Positions 1 through 11,164 of a stretch of DNA of 44,439 nucleotides are shown one piece after another. The position numbers and the translations under genes are program-made. The stretch's first letter is position 1. Every line of letters begins with the position of its first letter. Source of the stretch: an uncultured Thomasclavelia sp. (GTDB taxonomy: Bacteria; Bacillota_I; Bacilli_A; Erysipelotrichales; Coprobacillaceae); assembly GCF_944324745.1 (NCBI RefSeq), contig NZ_CALUXO010000048.1:1-44439 (forward strand), written 5' to 3'. The notes under the pieces were generated by a model, which was not told the DNA's origin, searched no databases, and saw only the letters and a program-made list of their open reading frames with translations.

Positions 1-236
1 TATGCAGTTACTTCCATACCATTAGATAATCTAACACGGGCATATTTACGTAATGCTGAGTTAGGTTTCTTAGGTGTCATAGTAGCAACACGTGTACAAA
101 CCCCACGTTTTTGAGGTGAATTAGTAACTGTTGGTCTTTTTGCCAATGAGTTATAACCTCTGTTTAACGCTGGTGATTTTGATTTTGTAGTTTTGTCAGT
201 ACGACCCTGTCTAACTAATTGGTTAATAGTAGGCAT
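1..236 (-). CDS. rpsL: 30S ribosomal protein S12, partial (C-terminus beyond window)
   Basis: Translating the reverse strand from the ATG at 236 gives a protein beginning [12 protein letters not shown] and containing [13 protein letters not shown], the S12 signature of the decoding centre. The first 78 codons are visible; the rest lies left of the window. The start fits AAGGAG about 7 nt upstream (243-249); an ATG at 240 is out of frame. The lysine of PKKPNS, where streptomycin-resistance changes occur in other bacteria, is the usual one. It follows rpoC in the same direction, as in the classical rpoBC-str arrangement, but has its own promoter. Confidence 0.97.
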   Translation of the reverse strand, partial: MPTINQLVRQGRTDKTTKSKSPALNRGYNSLAKRPTVTNSPQKRGVCTRVATMTPKKPNSALRKYARVRLSNGMEVTA

Positions 237-328
237 TCATGTTCTCCTTTCTTAATTTTTTTAACACACAATCCCGGGTGTTTCATTTTTTTCAATAAAC
301 AATGCGCCTTCTTGCAGGCACCTATGAT

Positions 329-357
329 ATATTAAAATATTTATGAAAATATGTCAA
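329..357 (-). promoter_or_regulatory. Promoter of rpsL
   Basis: On the minus strand TTGACA (357-352) and TAATAT (334-329) are separated by exactly 17 bp, a near-consensus sigma-A promoter. It starts transcription about 85 bp before rpsL, so the str genes can be transcribed separately from rpoBC. Confidence 0.8.
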
Positions 358-460
358 TCATTTTTTTAGAAAATTTTGATTTTTTCATCTTTTTTTGTCC
401 TTATTAAGTAATTAACTTTTTAGAAAACTATCACAATAATAACTTTTATATTTAAATAAA

Positions 461-487
461 GAGATACTCTTAACTTAAGAGTATCTC
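461..487 (-). terminator. Terminator after rpoC
   Basis: Perfect inverted repeat GAGATACTCTTA / TAAGAGTATCTC with a 3-nt loop directly after the rpoC stop, followed on the minus strand by an AT-rich tract. The T run is modest, so termination may be partial. Confidence 0.7.
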
Positions 488-497
488 ATGTATATTT

Positions 498-3400
498 TTA
501 TCCGACTTGATCAATTGGCTGATCATTACTTTCATGTTCAGCTTCAATTGTATCATCAAATGTTTCTTGATTAGCTTTCATAGCTTCTTCAGCTTCTTTA
601 GCTAAAGTTTCAGGTGATTTTAATGGTCCACGGATTCCTGTTCCAGCTGGGATCAGTTTTCCAATTAAAACATTTTCCTTTAATCCTTTTAAATGATCTT
701 TTTTACCTTTAATAGCTGCATCAGTTAAAATCTTAGTAGTTTCCTGGAATGAAGCTGCTGATAAGAAAGATTCAGTTTCCAATGAAGCTTTAGTAATACC
801 TAATAAAACTGGTCGAGCAACGGCTGGATGTTTACCAGCTTTAAGAACTTCTTTATTAAGTTTTGTAAAGGCATTAATATTAATATTTGTACCAGGTAGA
901 CAACCAGTTTCGCCACCTTCGATAATTTTCATTTTCCGTAACATTTGTTTTACGATAATTTCAATATGTTTATCAGAAATTTCGATACCTTGGATACGAT
1001 ATACTTGTTGTGCTTCTTTGATAATATAATTTTCAACGGCTTCAACATCAGCTACTGACAATAATTCTTTTGGATCAATAGATCCGGCAGTAACTTTATC
1101 ACCAATATTAACTTTATCACCAATTTCTACTTGGATTTTAGCGCCGTAAGGAGCTAAATAACTACGAGTTTCTAAATCATTTGTAATAACAACTTCAATT
1201 CTTCCATTATTATCAATTAAATTAGTAACCTCACCTTCGATTTCACTAATAATTGATTTAGCTTTTGGATTTCTGGCTTCAAATAACTCTTGGATACGAG
1301 GTAACCCTTGAGTGATATCAGCTCCACCGGCAACTCCACCATCATGGAAAGTACGCATTGTTAACTGAGTACCAGGTTCACCGATTGATTGAGCAGCCAT
1401 GATACCTACTGCTTCTCCTAACTCAACAACGCTACCAGTTGCTAAGTTACGACCATAACATTTACGACAAATACCGCCTTCGGCAATACATCCTAAAACT
1501 GAACGAATTTCAACTTCTTTGATTCCAGCATTTACAATTTCATCAGCTGTAGTTTCATCGATCATTTCACCACCAGGTACAATTACCCGTTTAGTTTCGG
1601 GATCAATGACATCTTTTTGAGCAAAACGTCCAATTAAACGATCTCGAAGTGGTACGATAACTGATTGATCTTCGTTATTATATAATTCAGTAACTACAAA
1701 ACCACGATCAGTTCCACAGTCATCTTCAGAAATAATAACTTCTTGAGCTACATCTACTAAACGTCTTGTCAGATAACCTGAATCGGCTGTCTTTAAGGCA
1801 GTATCTGTAGATCCTTTACGAGCACCATGGGTAGAAATAAAGAATTCTGACGCTGTTAAACCTTCTCTAAATGAAGATTTAATTGGTAACTCGATTGTTT
1901 CCCCTTTTGGATTTGACATCAAACCACGCATACCTACTAATTGGGTAAAGTTTGAAAGTGATCCACGGGCTCCAGAATCAGACATGATGAAGATAGGGTT
2001 ACGGCTATCAGCTTCGAACTCTTGACGAACGACTTCTTGAACTTCGTCTTTTACATCTGTCCATAATTTAATAACGTTTTGATGTCTTTCTGATGCTGTT
2101 AATTTACCTTTGTTATAGAATTTATTAATTTGTTCTAGTTTAGCATCAGCTTCATCAAAAATTGAATACTTAGCTTCAGGTACTTGGATATCGTATACAG
2201 ATACGGTAGTACCAGCAATTGTTGAATAATAGAATCCTTGGTCTTTCAATTTATCAAGCATTAAACTTGTATCAGACATCGCTTCGTGTTTGAACACTTC
2301 ATCGATAATTTTACCAAGTGATTTTTTATTCAATGGTTTTATAATTTCTTGATTCTTAATATGTTCTTTGATGTTTGTTCCCATAGGGACAAAATACTTA
2401 TCAGGTGTTGCTGTTAAGTTTTCATCACTTGGATCATTAATGAATGGGAATTTTCCATCAAAGATATCATTAAAGAAAATCTTACCAACAGTTGTAATTA
2501 AATAGCACTCATTTTGTTCTTTAGTAAATGTTTTATTCTTTAAAGAACCAGCTTTAATTGCAACACGAGTGTGTAAATCAACTGTTTTAGCAAAATATGC
2601 ATGATCAACTTCATTACGATCTGCAAAGACAGTTCCTTCACCAATTCCGCCTTCATCTTCAAGAGTTAAGTAATAATTTCCTAATACCATGTCCTGAGAA
2701 GGGGTTACGATTGGTTTACCATCTTTTGGTCCTAAGATATTGTTAGAACCTAACATTAATTGACGAGCTTCTTGAATTGCTTCTTCACCTAATGGAACGT
2801 GTACCGCCATTTGGTCACCATCGAAATCGGCATTGAAAGCTGGTGTAACCAACGGATGCAAACGAATTGCACGACCTTCTACTAATTTAGGTTCGAATGC
2901 TTGAATACCTAAACGGTGTAATGTTGGCGCCCGGTTTAATAAAACTGGATGTTGTTGGATTACTTCTTCAACAATTGGCCAAATTCGGTCATCCATTTTG
3001 TCAATTAATCTTTCAGCTGCTTTAATATTTGTTGCTAGTTCATCACGAACTAAACCATTAATTACAAATGGTTTAAACAAGTTTAAAGCCATTTCACGTG
3101 GGATACCACATTGATACATTTTCAAATCAGGTCCTACGGCAATTACAGAACGTCCAGAATAGTCAACACGTTTACCTAATAAGTTTTGACGGAAACGTCC
3201 TTGTTTACCTTTAAGAGTATGACTTAATGATTTTAAAGCCCGTCCTCCAGCACCAGTAATTGGTTTTGAACGTCTTCCATTATCAATTAAAGCATCAACT
3301 GCTTCTTGTAACATTCTCTTTTCGTTTTGAACGATAATTGATGGAGTTCCTAATTCTAATAATTTCTTTAAACGGTTATTACGAGTAATAACACGACGAT

Positions 3401-4172
3401 ATAAATCATTTAAATCTGAAGTTGCGAATCTACCACCATCCAATTGTAACATTGGTCTTAAATCAGGTGGAATAACTGGTAATGCTTCTAAAATCATCCA
3501 TTCAGGTTGATTATCAGAAGTTCTAAAAGCATTAATTGCTTCTAATCGTTTTAATAACTTAGATCTCTTTTGCCCTTGAGCTTCTTTTAATTCTTTGCTT
3601 ACTTTATTAAATTCAGCTTCAAGATCTACTTGTTTTAACAATGTTTGAATTGCTTCAGCGCCAATTTGGGCTTCAAATGTATGTCCAAATTGTTCAAAAC
3701 ATTTACGATAGTCTCTTTCTGACAATACTTGTTTATACTCTAAAGGTGTACTTCCTTTATCAATTACAACATAAGAAACGAAATAGATAATCTCTTCTAG
3801 TTGTTTTGGTGACATATCCAAGATTAATCCCATTCTTGATGGAATACCTTTTAAATACCAAATATGAGCAATTGGAGTAGCTAATTCAATATGCCCCATT
3901 CTTTCACGTCTAACTGCTGATTTAGTAACCTCAACACCGCAACGATCACATACAACACCTTTATAACGTACTTTTTTGTATTTTCCACAGCTACATTCCC
4001 AGTCCTTAGAAGGACCGAAAATTCTTTCACAGAATAATCCATCCTTCTCTGGTTTTTGAGAACGATAGTTGATGGTTTCTGGTTTCTTTACTTCACCATA
4101 AGACCATTCGCGAATCTTTTCAGGGGATGCTAAGCCAATTTGAATTGCTGAGAAATTATTTGTAGTTGCCAT
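498..4172 (-). CDS. rpoC: DNA-directed RNA polymerase subunit beta'
   Basis: 1224-residue beta' subunit of RNA polymerase. The N-terminal zinc site is C60, C62, C75, C78 ([20 protein letters not shown]). The catalytic Mg-binding loop [12 protein letters not shown] lies near residue 450, and the second zinc site (DCGTDRGF ... GGICRKCYG) is in the C-terminal third. The length is normal for Firmicutes. AGGAGG stands about 7 nt before the ATG, and the gene begins 11 bp after the rpoB stop, so the two are one operon. The tail is Glu/Asp/Gln rich. Nothing is missing. Confidence 0.99.
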   Translation of the reverse strand: MATTNNFSAIQIGLASPEKIREWSYGEVKKPETINYRSQKPEKDGLFCERIFGPSKDWECSCGKYKKVRYKGVVCDRCGVEVTKSAVRRERMGHIELATPIAHIWYLKGIPSRMGLILDMSPKQLEEIIYFVSYVVIDKGSTPLEYKQVLSERDYRKCFEQFGHTFEAQIGAEAIQTLLKQVDLEAEFNKVSKELKEAQGQKRSKLLKRLEAINAFRTSDNQPEWMILEALPVIPPDLRPMLQLDGGRFATSDLNDLYRRVITRNNRLKKLLELGTPSIIVQNEKRMLQEAVDALIDNGRRSKPITGAGGRALKSLSHTLKGKQGRFRQNLLGKRVDYSGRSVIAVGPDLKMYQCGIPREMALNLFKPFVINGLVRDELATNIKAAERLIDKMDDRIWPIVEEVIQQHPVLLNRAPTLHRLGIQAFEPKLVEGRAIRLHPLVTPAFNADFDGDQMAVHVPLGEEAIQEARQLMLGSNNILGPKDGKPIVTPSQDMVLGNYYLTLEDEGGIGEGTVFADRNEVDHAYFAKTVDLHTRVAIKAGSLKNKTFTKEQNECYLITTVGKIFFNDIFDGKFPFINDPSDENLTATPDKYFVPMGTNIKEHIKNQEIIKPLNKKSLGKIIDEVFKHEAMSDTSLMLDKLKDQGFYYSTIAGTTVSVYDIQVPEAKYSIFDEADAKLEQINKFYNKGKLTASERHQNVIKLWTDVKDEVQEVVRQEFEADSRNPIFIMSDSGARGSLSNFTQLVGMRGLMSNPKGETIELPIKSSFREGLTASEFFISTHGARKGSTDTALKTADSGYLTRRLVDVAQEVIISEDDCGTDRGFVVTELYNNEDQSVIVPLRDRLIGRFAQKDVIDPETKRVIVPGGEMIDETTADEIVNAGIKEVEIRSVLGCIAEGGICRKCYGRNLATGSVVELGEAVGIMAAQSIGEPGTQLTMRTFHDGGVAGGADITQGLPRIQELFEARNPKAKSIISEIEGEVTNLIDNNGRIEVVITNDLETRSYLAPYGAKIQVEIGDKVNIGDKVTAGSIDPKELLSVADVEAVENYIIKEAQQVYRIQGIEISDKHIEIIVKQMLRKMKIIEGGETGCLPGTNININAFTKLNKEVLKAGKHPAVARPVLLGITKASLETESFLSAASFQETTKILTDAAIKGKKDHLKGLKENVLIGKLIPAGTGIRGPLKSPETLAKEAEEAMKANQETFDDTIEAEHESNDQPIDQVG

Positions 4173-4183
4173 CTTTTTTCCTC

Positions 4184-7100
4184 CTATAATGATTCACTTT
4201 CATCAAAGTCTTCATCAATATCTTCTATATTTTCAATAACATCACTATCATCATCTTCAGCACCATTAACTTCCAAATCATCTTCAGCAATTTCTTCGCT
4301 GATATCATCTTTAGTTGATGGTTTTGCTGTATCAATTACTTCATCTTTGTCGATACTACGTGGGAAACGATGTTCCTCTTCTTCAATATTACGCATATCT
4401 ACTTCATTATCATTTTCATCTAATAAACGGACATCTAAAGCTAATGCTTGTAATTCCTTTTTCAATACTCTAAATGATTCAGGTAATCCTGGTTCTGGAA
4501 GTGGTTGTCCTTTAACGATTGCTTCGTAAGTTTTAACACGACCAACAACATCATCTGACTTAACTGTTAAGATTTCTCTTAAAGTATAAGCAGCACCATA
4601 AGCTTCAAGAGCCCAAACTTCCATTTCCCCAAATCTTTGTCCACCATTTTGAGCTTTACCTCCTAATGGCTGTTGAGTAACTAATGAGTATGGACCGACA
4701 GAACGAGCATGTAATTTATCATCAACCATGTGGGCTAATTTGATCATATACATGATTCCAACTGAAATCTTGTTATCATAATACTCACCTGTTTGTCCAG
4801 AGATAACTGGTTGCTTTCCATCTTTTGACATTCCGGCTTCTGCCATAATATCTTCTAGATCTTTAGGATGTAACCCATCAAAAGCTGGAGTAGCGATATA
4901 TAATCCAAGTTGTTTAGCTGCATATCCTAGATGCAATTCCAATACTTGTCCAATGTTCATACGAGATGGTACCCCTAATGGGTTTAACATGATATCTAAA
5001 GGTGTTCCATCTTCTAGATGTGGCATATCTTCAATTGGTAAGATTTTAGAGATAACCCCTTTATTACCATGACGCCCAGCCATTTTATCCCCTTCAGAAA
5101 TCTTTCTCTTTTGAACAATATATACTTTAACAACCTTATTTACACCTGGTTGTAATTCATCACCGTTTTTTCTTTCAAATACTTTAATATCATGAACGAT
5201 ACCAGCCCCACCATGAGGAACACGTAATGAATTATCTTTTACTTCACGTGATTTTTCACCAAAGATTGCCAGTAATAGTTTTTCTTCAGCTGATAATTCA
5301 GCTTGCCCTTTTGGCGTAACTTTACCTACTAGGATGTCTCCTTCTTTAACTTCAGCTCCAATCATGATAATACCATCACTATTTAAGTTTTTACGAGCTT
5401 CATCACCAACATTTGGGATATCTCTTGTAATTTCTTCTGGTCCTAATTTAGTATCACGACATTCAATTGAATATTCATCAATATGAATTGATGTATAAAC
5501 ATCATCTTTAACTAATCTTTCTGACATAATAACGGCATCTTCGTAGTTATATCCGTTCCATTCCATGAATCCAACTAAAACGTTTTGTCCTAGTGCTAAT
5601 TCACCTTGTTCCATAGCAGGTCCATCAGCAATAATTTGACCTTTAACGATTTGTTCACCAGTTTTTACAATTGGTTTTTGATTAATACAAGTACCGTTAT
5701 TAGAAATCTTGAATTTAGCTAAACGATAACGATGTTCAACTGCTTCTTCATCTTCAATAATAATCTTTTTAGCGTCAACATATTTAACAACACCGTCAAC
5801 GCGTGAAACGACAGCGGCACCTGAGTCACGAGCAGCCTGATATTCCATTCCAGTACCAACAAATGGTGTGTGTGGATTTAATAAAGGTACTGCCTGACGT
5901 TGCATGTTGGCTCCCATCAAGGCACGAGTAGCATCATCGTTTTCCAAGAATGGAATACATGAAGTTGCTACCGAAACGATTTGTTTTGGTGAGATGTCGA
6001 TAAAATCAACTTCTTCACGTTTAGCCATAATGTTCTCACCTAAATGACGGGCAATTACTTGTTCATCAAGAATCGTACCATTGTCATCTGTTTGAACATT
6101 TGCTTGAGCAATTACATAGTTCTTTTCTTCATCTGCTGTTAGATAACGAACGTCATTTTCGTCAATTACGCAGTTATTTACTTTACGATATGGTGTCTCA
6201 ATAAAACCATATTCATTAATTTTAGCATAAGATGCTAAAGTTGAAATCAACCCGATGTTTGGTCCTTCAGGAGTTTCAATTGGACAAATTCTTCCATAGT
6301 GAGAAGCATGCACGTCACGTACTTCATAACCAGCCCGATCACGACTTAAACCACCTGGACCAAGTGCTGACAAACGACGTTTATTTGTAAGCTCAGCTAA
6401 TGGATTAATTTGATCCATGAATTGTGATAACTGTGAAGATGAGAAAAATTCTTTAATTGCAGCTGTAAGTGGCCGAATATTTGTTAAAGATTGTGGTGTA
6501 ATTGAATCTACTTCAGACAATGACATTCTTTCTTTAACTACACGTTCCATTCTTGATAAACCAATTCTAAATTGATTTTGAATTAATTCACCAACTGAAC
6601 GAACACGACGATTTCCTAAGTGATCGATATCGTCTAATAATCCAATTCTTGCCATTAAATTAACACGGTCTTCAGCTGTTAAATCTAACGAATTATAAAT
6701 ATCTACTAAATTAAACATATAAGAATAAGCCGCAATCATATCAGAAATAGTTACGAATTTACTCTTTAACGATAAATCAGTTCCAATAACTCGCATTTTT
6801 TTAGATTTTGTTTCATCTACATAAACATCCAATACTTGGATGACATCATTTGATTCTAGTCGTGGATTGGTAGTTAATTTACGTGTATGAGCCCCAGCTT
6901 CTAAAACTGGTTTGATCCGATCAATTACTTCTTGAGTAATTGTTGTTCCTTCTGGGTAAACAACATTTCCATCGACATCAATTAAATCTTCAGCTAAAAC
7001 ACGTCCTGCAATTCGATCTAATAAACTTAACTTTTTACCAAATTTAAACCGTCCAGCTTTAGCTAAATCATATCTTTTACAATCAAAGAAACGAGTGTAT

Positions 7101-7864
7101 AAAAGGTTATTAGCTCCCTCAAGTGTTGCTGGTTCTCCTGGTCTTAATTTGTTGTAAATTTCAATTAAAGCTTCTTCAGTATTTGTTGTATTGTCTTTTG
7201 CAAGCGTATTTGTAATATATTCATGTTCACCGAATACATCGATAATATCTTCATCACTTGAAAGCCCAAGAGCTCTAAGTAATACTGTACCTGGCATCTT
7301 ACGATTACGGTCGATTCTGACATTTAAGTTATCTTTTGCATCAGTTTCGAACTCTAACCAAGTTCCTCTAGAAGGGATGATACTACCACTAAATACTGTT
7401 TTACCGCTTTTATCTAATACATCGGCAAAATAGGCACCTGGTGAACGTACTAATTGTGATACGATAACACGTTCTGCACCATTGATAATAAAAGTACCAG
7501 AATCTGTCATTAAAGGGAAATCTCCCATAAAAACTTCTTGCTCTTTTATTTCACCAGTGCTAGAATTAATTAATCTGAGTGATGCTCTAATTGGCGCTGC
7601 ATAGTTAGCATCACGATCTTTACTTTCTTCAACTGAGTACTTTGCCTCATCAAAAGTACAATCGACAAATTCTAATGACAAAGTTTCATTAAAATTAGTG
7701 ATTGGGTAGATATCTTCAAATACTTCTTTAATACCAACTTCCTTAAACCACTTGTATGAATTTGTTTGAATTTCAACAAGATTAGGAAGTTCTAATGATC
7801 CACTAATTCTTGAATAATTACGACGAGTAATTTTACTTTTTGCTTTAGTTACTTTGTTTTCCAC
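4184..7864 (-). CDS. rpoB: DNA-directed RNA polymerase subunit beta
   Basis: 1226-residue beta subunit. The rifampicin-pocket region ([18 protein letters not shown], then [20 protein letters not shown]) and [16 protein letters not shown] are clear. The pocket carries Asn494 (codon 6383-6385), where most bacteria have His (E. coli H526, S. aureus H481). The C-terminal [37 protein letters not shown] block is split only by normal variation. The protein ends in a long acidic tail of about 40 residues. The start is a GTG at 7864 preceded by GGAG at 7 nt. It has its own tandem promoters and leads into rpoC. Confidence 0.99.
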   Translation of the reverse strand: MENKVTKAKSKITRRNYSRISGSLELPNLVEIQTNSYKWFKEVGIKEVFEDIYPITNFNETLSLEFVDCTFDEAKYSVEESKDRDANYAAPIRASLRLINSSTGEIKEQEVFMGDFPLMTDSGTFIINGAERVIVSQLVRSPGAYFADVLDKSGKTVFSGSIIPSRGTWLEFETDAKDNLNVRIDRNRKMPGTVLLRALGLSSDEDIIDVFGEHEYITNTLAKDNTTNTEEALIEIYNKLRPGEPATLEGANNLLYTRFFDCKRYDLAKAGRFKFGKKLSLLDRIAGRVLAEDLIDVDGNVVYPEGTTITQEVIDRIKPVLEAGAHTRKLTTNPRLESNDVIQVLDVYVDETKSKKMRVIGTDLSLKSKFVTISDMIAAYSYMFNLVDIYNSLDLTAEDRVNLMARIGLLDDIDHLGNRRVRSVGELIQNQFRIGLSRMERVVKERMSLSEVDSITPQSLTNIRPLTAAIKEFFSSSQLSQFMDQINPLAELTNKRRLSALGPGGLSRDRAGYEVRDVHASHYGRICPIETPEGPNIGLISTLASYAKINEYGFIETPYRKVNNCVIDENDVRYLTADEEKNYVIAQANVQTDDNGTILDEQVIARHLGENIMAKREEVDFIDISPKQIVSVATSCIPFLENDDATRALMGANMQRQAVPLLNPHTPFVGTGMEYQAARDSGAAVVSRVDGVVKYVDAKKIIIEDEEAVEHRYRLAKFKISNNGTCINQKPIVKTGEQIVKGQIIADGPAMEQGELALGQNVLVGFMEWNGYNYEDAVIMSERLVKDDVYTSIHIDEYSIECRDTKLGPEEITRDIPNVGDEARKNLNSDGIIMIGAEVKEGDILVGKVTPKGQAELSAEEKLLLAIFGEKSREVKDNSLRVPHGGAGIVHDIKVFERKNGDELQPGVNKVVKVYIVQKRKISEGDKMAGRHGNKGVISKILPIEDMPHLEDGTPLDIMLNPLGVPSRMNIGQVLELHLGYAAKQLGLYIATPAFDGLHPKDLEDIMAEAGMSKDGKQPVISGQTGEYYDNKISVGIMYMIKLAHMVDDKLHARSVGPYSLVTQQPLGGKAQNGGQRFGEMEVWALEAYGAAYTLREILTVKSDDVVGRVKTYEAIVKGQPLPEPGLPESFRVLKKELQALALDVRLLDENDNEVDMRNIEEEEHRFPRSIDKDEVIDTAKPSTKDDISEEIAEDDLEVNGAEDDDSDVIENIEDIDEDFDESESL

Positions 7865-7926
7865 GTATTAACTCCACCCCTTTATATTTCTCTATCAGAA
7901 TGTTTTTGAGTGCATAAAAACTCTTT

Positions 7927-7982
7927 ATTATAAACACTAATAGGCATTTTACAAGTCTATCATATGGACTTTTTAAAGTCAA
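7927..7982 (-). promoter_or_regulatory. Two overlapping promoters of rpoBC
   Basis: P1: TTGACT (7982-7977), 17 bp, TAGACT (7959-7954). P2: TTGTAA (7954-7949), 16 bp, TATAAT (7932-7927). The first base of the P2 -35 is the last base of the P1 -10, so they could not be used at once. With the terminator after the upstream methyltransferase gene, they make rpoBC a separate transcription unit from rplJL. Confidence 0.65.
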
Positions 7983-8000
7983 TAATTTTTCTAAAAAAAA

Positions 8001-8040
8001 TAAAAAAACTATTGACAAATTATCATCTATTTGTTAATAG
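8001..8040 (-). terminator. Terminator after the rsmC-like gene
   Basis: Stem CTATTAACAAAT / ATTTGTCAATAG (one mismatch, 8-nt loop) followed on the minus strand by TTTTTTTATTTTTTTT. The stem contains the stop codon of the methyltransferase gene. Confidence 0.8.
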
Positions 8041-8620
8041 CTTTTAAAATATAATAACCTTTATCCCGTTTTACAATTGCAACATTGCCAAAAACTGTTT
8101 CAATATTCTTCTTTGCCGAAGGAGCTCCCTGCTTCTTTTGAATCACAACCCAGAGTTCACCATTTAAATTCAAATGATCTTTGGCTTCAACCAATATTTT
8201 AGTTACAACACTTTTTCCAGCTCGAATAGGTGGATTAGTTACGATTACATCATACTTTTTAGTTACATTTTGATAAACATCACTACTAAAAACATTAGCC
8301 TCAATTTGATTAGTCTTGGCATTAGCTTTAGCTAATTCAATCGCTCGACCATTGACATCTACCATATCAACATCCAAAAATGGATAAATTTTCTTCAATG
8401 AAATTCCAAACGTTCCATAACCACAGCCAACATCCAATAAACTATGTTTAGTTTCATCAAGCTCAATTGCATCTAACAATACTCTAGAACCATAATCGAT
8501 CATTTTTTTAGAAAAGACCCCATTATCACTAGTAAAATAAAGATCTCGATCACGATAGTGAAAAACAAACTGCTCTGGATCACTAACTAGTTCTTGATTA
8601 TCAGTATAATAATGTTTCAT
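8027..8620 (-). CDS. Class I SAM-dependent rRNA methyltransferase, RsmC/YbxB family
   Basis: About 197 residues. The SAM-binding motif LDVGCGYGTFGISL is followed by the N6/N2 methyltransferase motif VTNPPIRAGKSV, the combination seen in RsmC-type 16S rRNA guanine N2-methyltransferases. Position between rplL and rpoB matches ybxB of Bacillus. I chose ATG 8620 (MKHYYTDNQ), which gives the usual N-terminus; an in-frame TTG at 8632 lies inside the U-tract of the rplL terminator. No Shine-Dalgarno is visible before either start, so expression probably depends on read-through and is low. The exact target base is inferred from the family. Confidence 0.88.
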   Translation of the reverse strand: MKHYYTDNQELVSDPEQFVFHYRDRDLYFTSDNGVFSKKMIDYGSRVLLDAIELDETKHSLLDVGCGYGTFGISLKKIYPFLDVDMVDVNGRAIELAKANAKTNQIEANVFSSDVYQNVTKKYDVIVTNPPIRAGKSVVTKILVEAKDHLNLNGELWVVIQKKQGAPSAKKNIETVFGNVAIVKRDKGYYILKAINK

Positions 8621-8627
8621 CTTGATT

Positions 8628-8656
8628 AACAAAAAGAGCCCATCGGGCTCTTTTTT
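8628..8656 (-). terminator. Terminator after rplL
   Basis: Perfect stem AAAAAGAGCCC / GGGCTCTTTTT with a 3-nt ATC loop and a T-tract on the minus strand, directly after the rplL stop and touching the 5' end of the downstream methyltransferase gene. Confidence 0.92.
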
Positions 8657-8667
8657 ATTCAGTTAAA

Positions 8668-9036
8668 TTATTTAACTTCTACAGTTGCTCCAGCAGCTTC
8701 TAATTTTTCTTTAATTTCTTGTCCTTCAGCAGCAGGGATGTTTTCTTTGATTACTGAAGGTGCTTTGTCTACTAAACCTTTAGCATCTACTAATCCAAGT
8801 CCAGTGATTTCTCTTACTGCTTTGATAACAGCAACTTTAGTTCCACCTGGAGCAGTTAATGTTACAGTAACATTAGCTGGTTCAGCAGAAGCTTCTTCAG
8901 TTGCAGCAGCTACAGCTACAGGTGCAGCAGCAGTTACATCAAATTTTTCTTCAATTGCTTTTACTAAATCATTTAATTCTAAGATTGTAGCTTCTTCTAA
9001 GTAAGCTAAAATATCTTCATGTGTTAATTTTGCCAT
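8668..9036 (-). CDS. rplL: 50S ribosomal protein L7/L12
   Basis: 122 residues: N-terminal dimerisation helices, an Ala/Val-rich hinge (about residues 35-55), and the C-terminal factor-binding domain with [22 protein letters not shown]12 dimers bind L10 to form the ribosomal stalk that recruits and activates translational GTPases. GGAGG precedes the ATG. It follows rplJ by 32 bp and ends at a strong terminator. Confidence 0.99.
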   Translation of the reverse strand: MAKLTHEDILAYLEEATILELNDLVKAIEEKFDVTAAAPVAVAAATEEASAEPANVTVTLTAPGGTKVAVIKAVREITGLGLVDAKGLVDKAPSVIKENIPAAEGQEIKEKLEAAGATVEVK

Positions 9037-9068
9037 CTTTAATTTTCCTCCGTTTTATCTTGAGCTGA

Positions 9069-9623
9069 CTATGCAGCTTCTGTTGTTGTTTCTTCTTTTG
9101 TTTCTTCTGTGCTTTCGCTAGCTTCAGTATTTTCACCTCTAGCATCAGCAACAGCTTGAATTACTCTTGCCACTTTTGCTACTGGTTCTTTTAACATAGC
9201 AAGTAACATAGAGTACATACCTTCACGATTAGGTAATGTAGAAATTTCTTTAACTTCATCAAGAGTTAATAATTTACCTTCAACTACAGCGCCTTTAATT
9301 ACTAAAGCTTCGTGTTCTTTAGCAAATTTAGCGATAACTCTTGCTGGAGCTACAGCATCACTGTTTCCAAATGCAAGTGCGTTTGGTCCAGTTAACTGAT
9401 CATTTAGTCCTTCATAAGCTGTATCTACAGTAGCTCTACGAACTAAAGAGTTTTTGTATACTTTTAATTCGCTATCTTCAGCTTTTAAGTTTTTACGTAA
9501 TTCAGTCATTTCAGCAACTGATAAACCACGATATTCAACTACGACTGCTGATTGAGCTGCTTGTAATTTAGCATTAATTTCTTCAACTAAACTACTTTTT
9601 GCTTTGATTGCTTCTGTTGACAT
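9069..9623 (-). CDS. rplJ: 50S ribosomal protein L10
   Basis: 184 residues; VVVEYRGLSVAEMTELRKNL and the LTGPNALAF segment identify L10, the stalk base that holds L12 dimers. It ends in a Glu/Thr-rich extension (EESTEETKEE type) longer than the minimal L10. AGGAGGTG stands close to the ATG. An L10-type leader lies immediately upstream, so rplJL are expected to be repressed by excess L10(L12)4. Confidence 0.98.
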   Translation of the reverse strand: MSTEAIKAKSSLVEEINAKLQAAQSAVVVEYRGLSVAEMTELRKNLKAEDSELKVYKNSLVRRATVDTAYEGLNDQLTGPNALAFGNSDAVAPARVIAKFAKEHEALVIKGAVVEGKLLTLDEVKEISTLPNREGMYSMLLAMLKEPVAKVARVIQAVADARGENTEASESTEETKEETTTEAA

Positions 9624-9635
9624 TGTTACACCTCC

Positions 9636-9800
9636 TGCTATTTTTTTTAATTTATATGCAACAATATACTCAAACTAAAACTCCCGTCATTAACGAGAGT
9701 TAAGCCAATATACTAGTAATATATCTTTTTAACACCTCGGTAACAAATTAAGGTTTCCCAGTTACTGTCTTGGGTATATTGATTGCGCCTATTTAATTTT
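9636..9800 (-). promoter_or_regulatory. Ribosomal protein L10 leader RNA (autoregulatory)
   Basis: The minus-strand RNA before rplJ contains CCAAGACAGTAAC ... GTTACCGAGGTG, the conserved core of the Firmicutes L10 leader (kink-turn region). It is followed by a hairpin AACTCTCG / CGGGAGTT (9701-9679, one G.U pair) with a T-rich tail that looks like an attenuator. Flanking CAATATAC / GTATATTG segments can pair to close the structure. In this family L10 or L10(L12)4 binding controls rplJL. Boundaries are approximate. Confidence 0.85.
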
Positions 9801-9806
9801 TGCTAA

Positions 9807-10490
9807 CTATTTAGCAGCCACTTTAATACTTGGTCCCATTGTTGATGTTAAAGCGATGTTTTTCATATAAACACCTTTTGAAGTAGATGGTTTGATTTTT
9901 ACTAATAAATCATAAACCGCATTAAAGTTTTCTACTAATTTTTCAGCATCAAATGAGACACGTCCAATTGTCATATGGACATTTCCTTCTTTATCAGTAC
10001 GATATGTAACTTTACCAGCTTTTGTTTCTTTAACTGCTTTAGCTACATCTTGTGTTACTGTTCCAGTTTTAGGGTTAGGCATTAATCCTTTAGGACCTAA
10101 AATACGTCCTAATTTCCCTAATTCAGCCATCATATCAGGAGTAGCAATCATTACTTCAAAATCAAGCCATCCTTTTTTGATGTCTTCTAAAATTTCTTTA
10201 CCACCAACTACATCAGCTCCAGCATCTTTAGCTTCTTGAGCTTTGGCACCTTCAGTTACAACTAAAACTTTTTTAGATTTTCCAGTACCATTTGGTAAAA
10301 CTAAAGCTCCACGTAATTGTTGGTTAGCTTGACGAGGATCTACCCCTAATTTGAATGCAACATCAACAGCTGCATCAAATTTTACTGTACTTGTCTTTTT
10401 AACTAAATCAACTGCTTCTTCAATTGAATATGCTTTTCCTTTTTCAATTAACTTAGCAGCTTCTTGATATCTTTTACTTTTCTTTGCCAT
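9807..10490 (-). CDS. rplA: 50S ribosomal protein L1
   Basis: 227 residues, normal length. The L1 signature is present ([23 protein letters not shown]), as is the C-terminal IGxxSF block ([16 protein letters not shown]). L1 forms the mobile E-site stalk and is often a translational repressor of its own rplKA mRNA. AGGAGG precedes the ATG. It follows rplK by 75 bp. Confidence 0.99.
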   Translation of the reverse strand: MAKKSKRYQEAAKLIEKGKAYSIEEAVDLVKKTSTVKFDAAVDVAFKLGVDPRQANQQLRGALVLPNGTGKSKKVLVVTEGAKAQEAKDAGADVVGGKEILEDIKKGWLDFEVMIATPDMMAELGKLGRILGPKGLMPNPKTGTVTQDVAKAVKETKAGKVTYRTDKEGNVHMTIGRVSFDAEKLVENFNAVYDLLVKIKPSTSKGVYMKNIALTSTMGPSIKVAAK

Positions 10491-10565
10491 TATTTATTTT
10501 TCCTCCTTAGTGGTCTAACGGAATAACCCTTCCACAAATGACGATTAATATTCTTTAATCTTAAA

Positions 10566-10982
10566 TTACATACCTTCAACTTCAACGCCCATGTTACGAG
10601 CAGTTCCAGCGATGATTCTCATTGCTGATTCTAAATCGTTAGCGTTAAGATCTGGCATTTTGTATTCAGCGATTTCTTTTAATTTATCTGCTGATAATGT
10701 AGCAACTTTAGTAGTCCCGGCATTGCTTGAACCTTTTTGGATTCCGCAAGCTTTTTTAATCATTTCAGCTGCTGGTGCAGTTTTTAATACAAAATCAAAA
10801 TCTTTATCTTCGTAAATAGTTAAAACAACTGGTACTGTTTCACCTTTACGATCTTTTGTTTGGTCATTAAATGCATTACAGAATTTAGGCATTTGAATTC
10901 CGGCTCCGGCTAAAGCTGGACCTGGTTTAGCTCCACCTGCTGGAAACTGAATCTTCATGACTCTTACAACTTTTTTACTCAC
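10566..10982 (-). CDS. rplK: 50S ribosomal protein L11 with shortened N-terminal loop
   Basis: 138 residues. The C-terminal rRNA-binding domain is typical (EIAEYKMPDLNANDLESAM, IIAGTARNMGVEVEG). The N-terminal domain has AGGAKPGPALAGAGIQMPKF in place of the usual GxAxPxPPVGPALGQxGVNIMxF, four residues shorter. This is the proline-rich stretch linked to thiostrepton/micrococcin resistance and stringent-factor activation in other bacteria. Start is GTG at 10982 with AGGAGG 8 nt upstream. The gene stands first in its transcription unit; secE and nusG are not upstream. Confidence 0.97.
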   Translation of the reverse strand: MSKKVVRVMKIQFPAGGAKPGPALAGAGIQMPKFCNAFNDQTKDRKGETVPVVLTIYEDKDFDFVLKTAPAAEMIKKACGIQKGSSNAGTTKVATLSADKLKEIAEYKMPDLNANDLESAMRIIAGTARNMGVEVEGM

Positions 10983-11074
10983 GCGACATTCCTCCTATAT
11001 ATAAATTTGTCCGTGCTGTGGTCAAATGGACATAGTCCTTCCACGCATAATAACACATACTGCGTCAACTAAGG

Positions 11075-11102
11075 ATTATACATTATTCTTCGATAAATGC
11101 AA
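11075..11102 (-). promoter_or_regulatory. Promoter of rplKA
   Basis: TTGCAT (11102-11097), 16 bp, TATAAT (11080-11075) on the minus strand, followed by a leader of about 85 nt before the rplK GTG. Confidence 0.75.
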
Positions 11103-11140
11103 CACTTTTTTTAATTTTTTTTAAAATTATCTTTCCAATC

Positions 11141-11164
11141 AAAAAAGCAGGCAATAAACCTGCT
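11141..11164 (-). terminator. Terminator after the transglutaminase gene
   Basis: Stem AGCAGG / CCTGCT with a 7-nt loop and a six-T tail on the minus strand. The stem shares bases with the stop codon of the transglutaminase-like gene and ends the three-gene operon. Confidence 0.85.

Noticed and set aside
8738-9004. Plus-strand open frame opposite rplL
   Set aside because: Shadow of the Ala/Val/Glu-rich L7/L12 coding sequence; no ribosome site.
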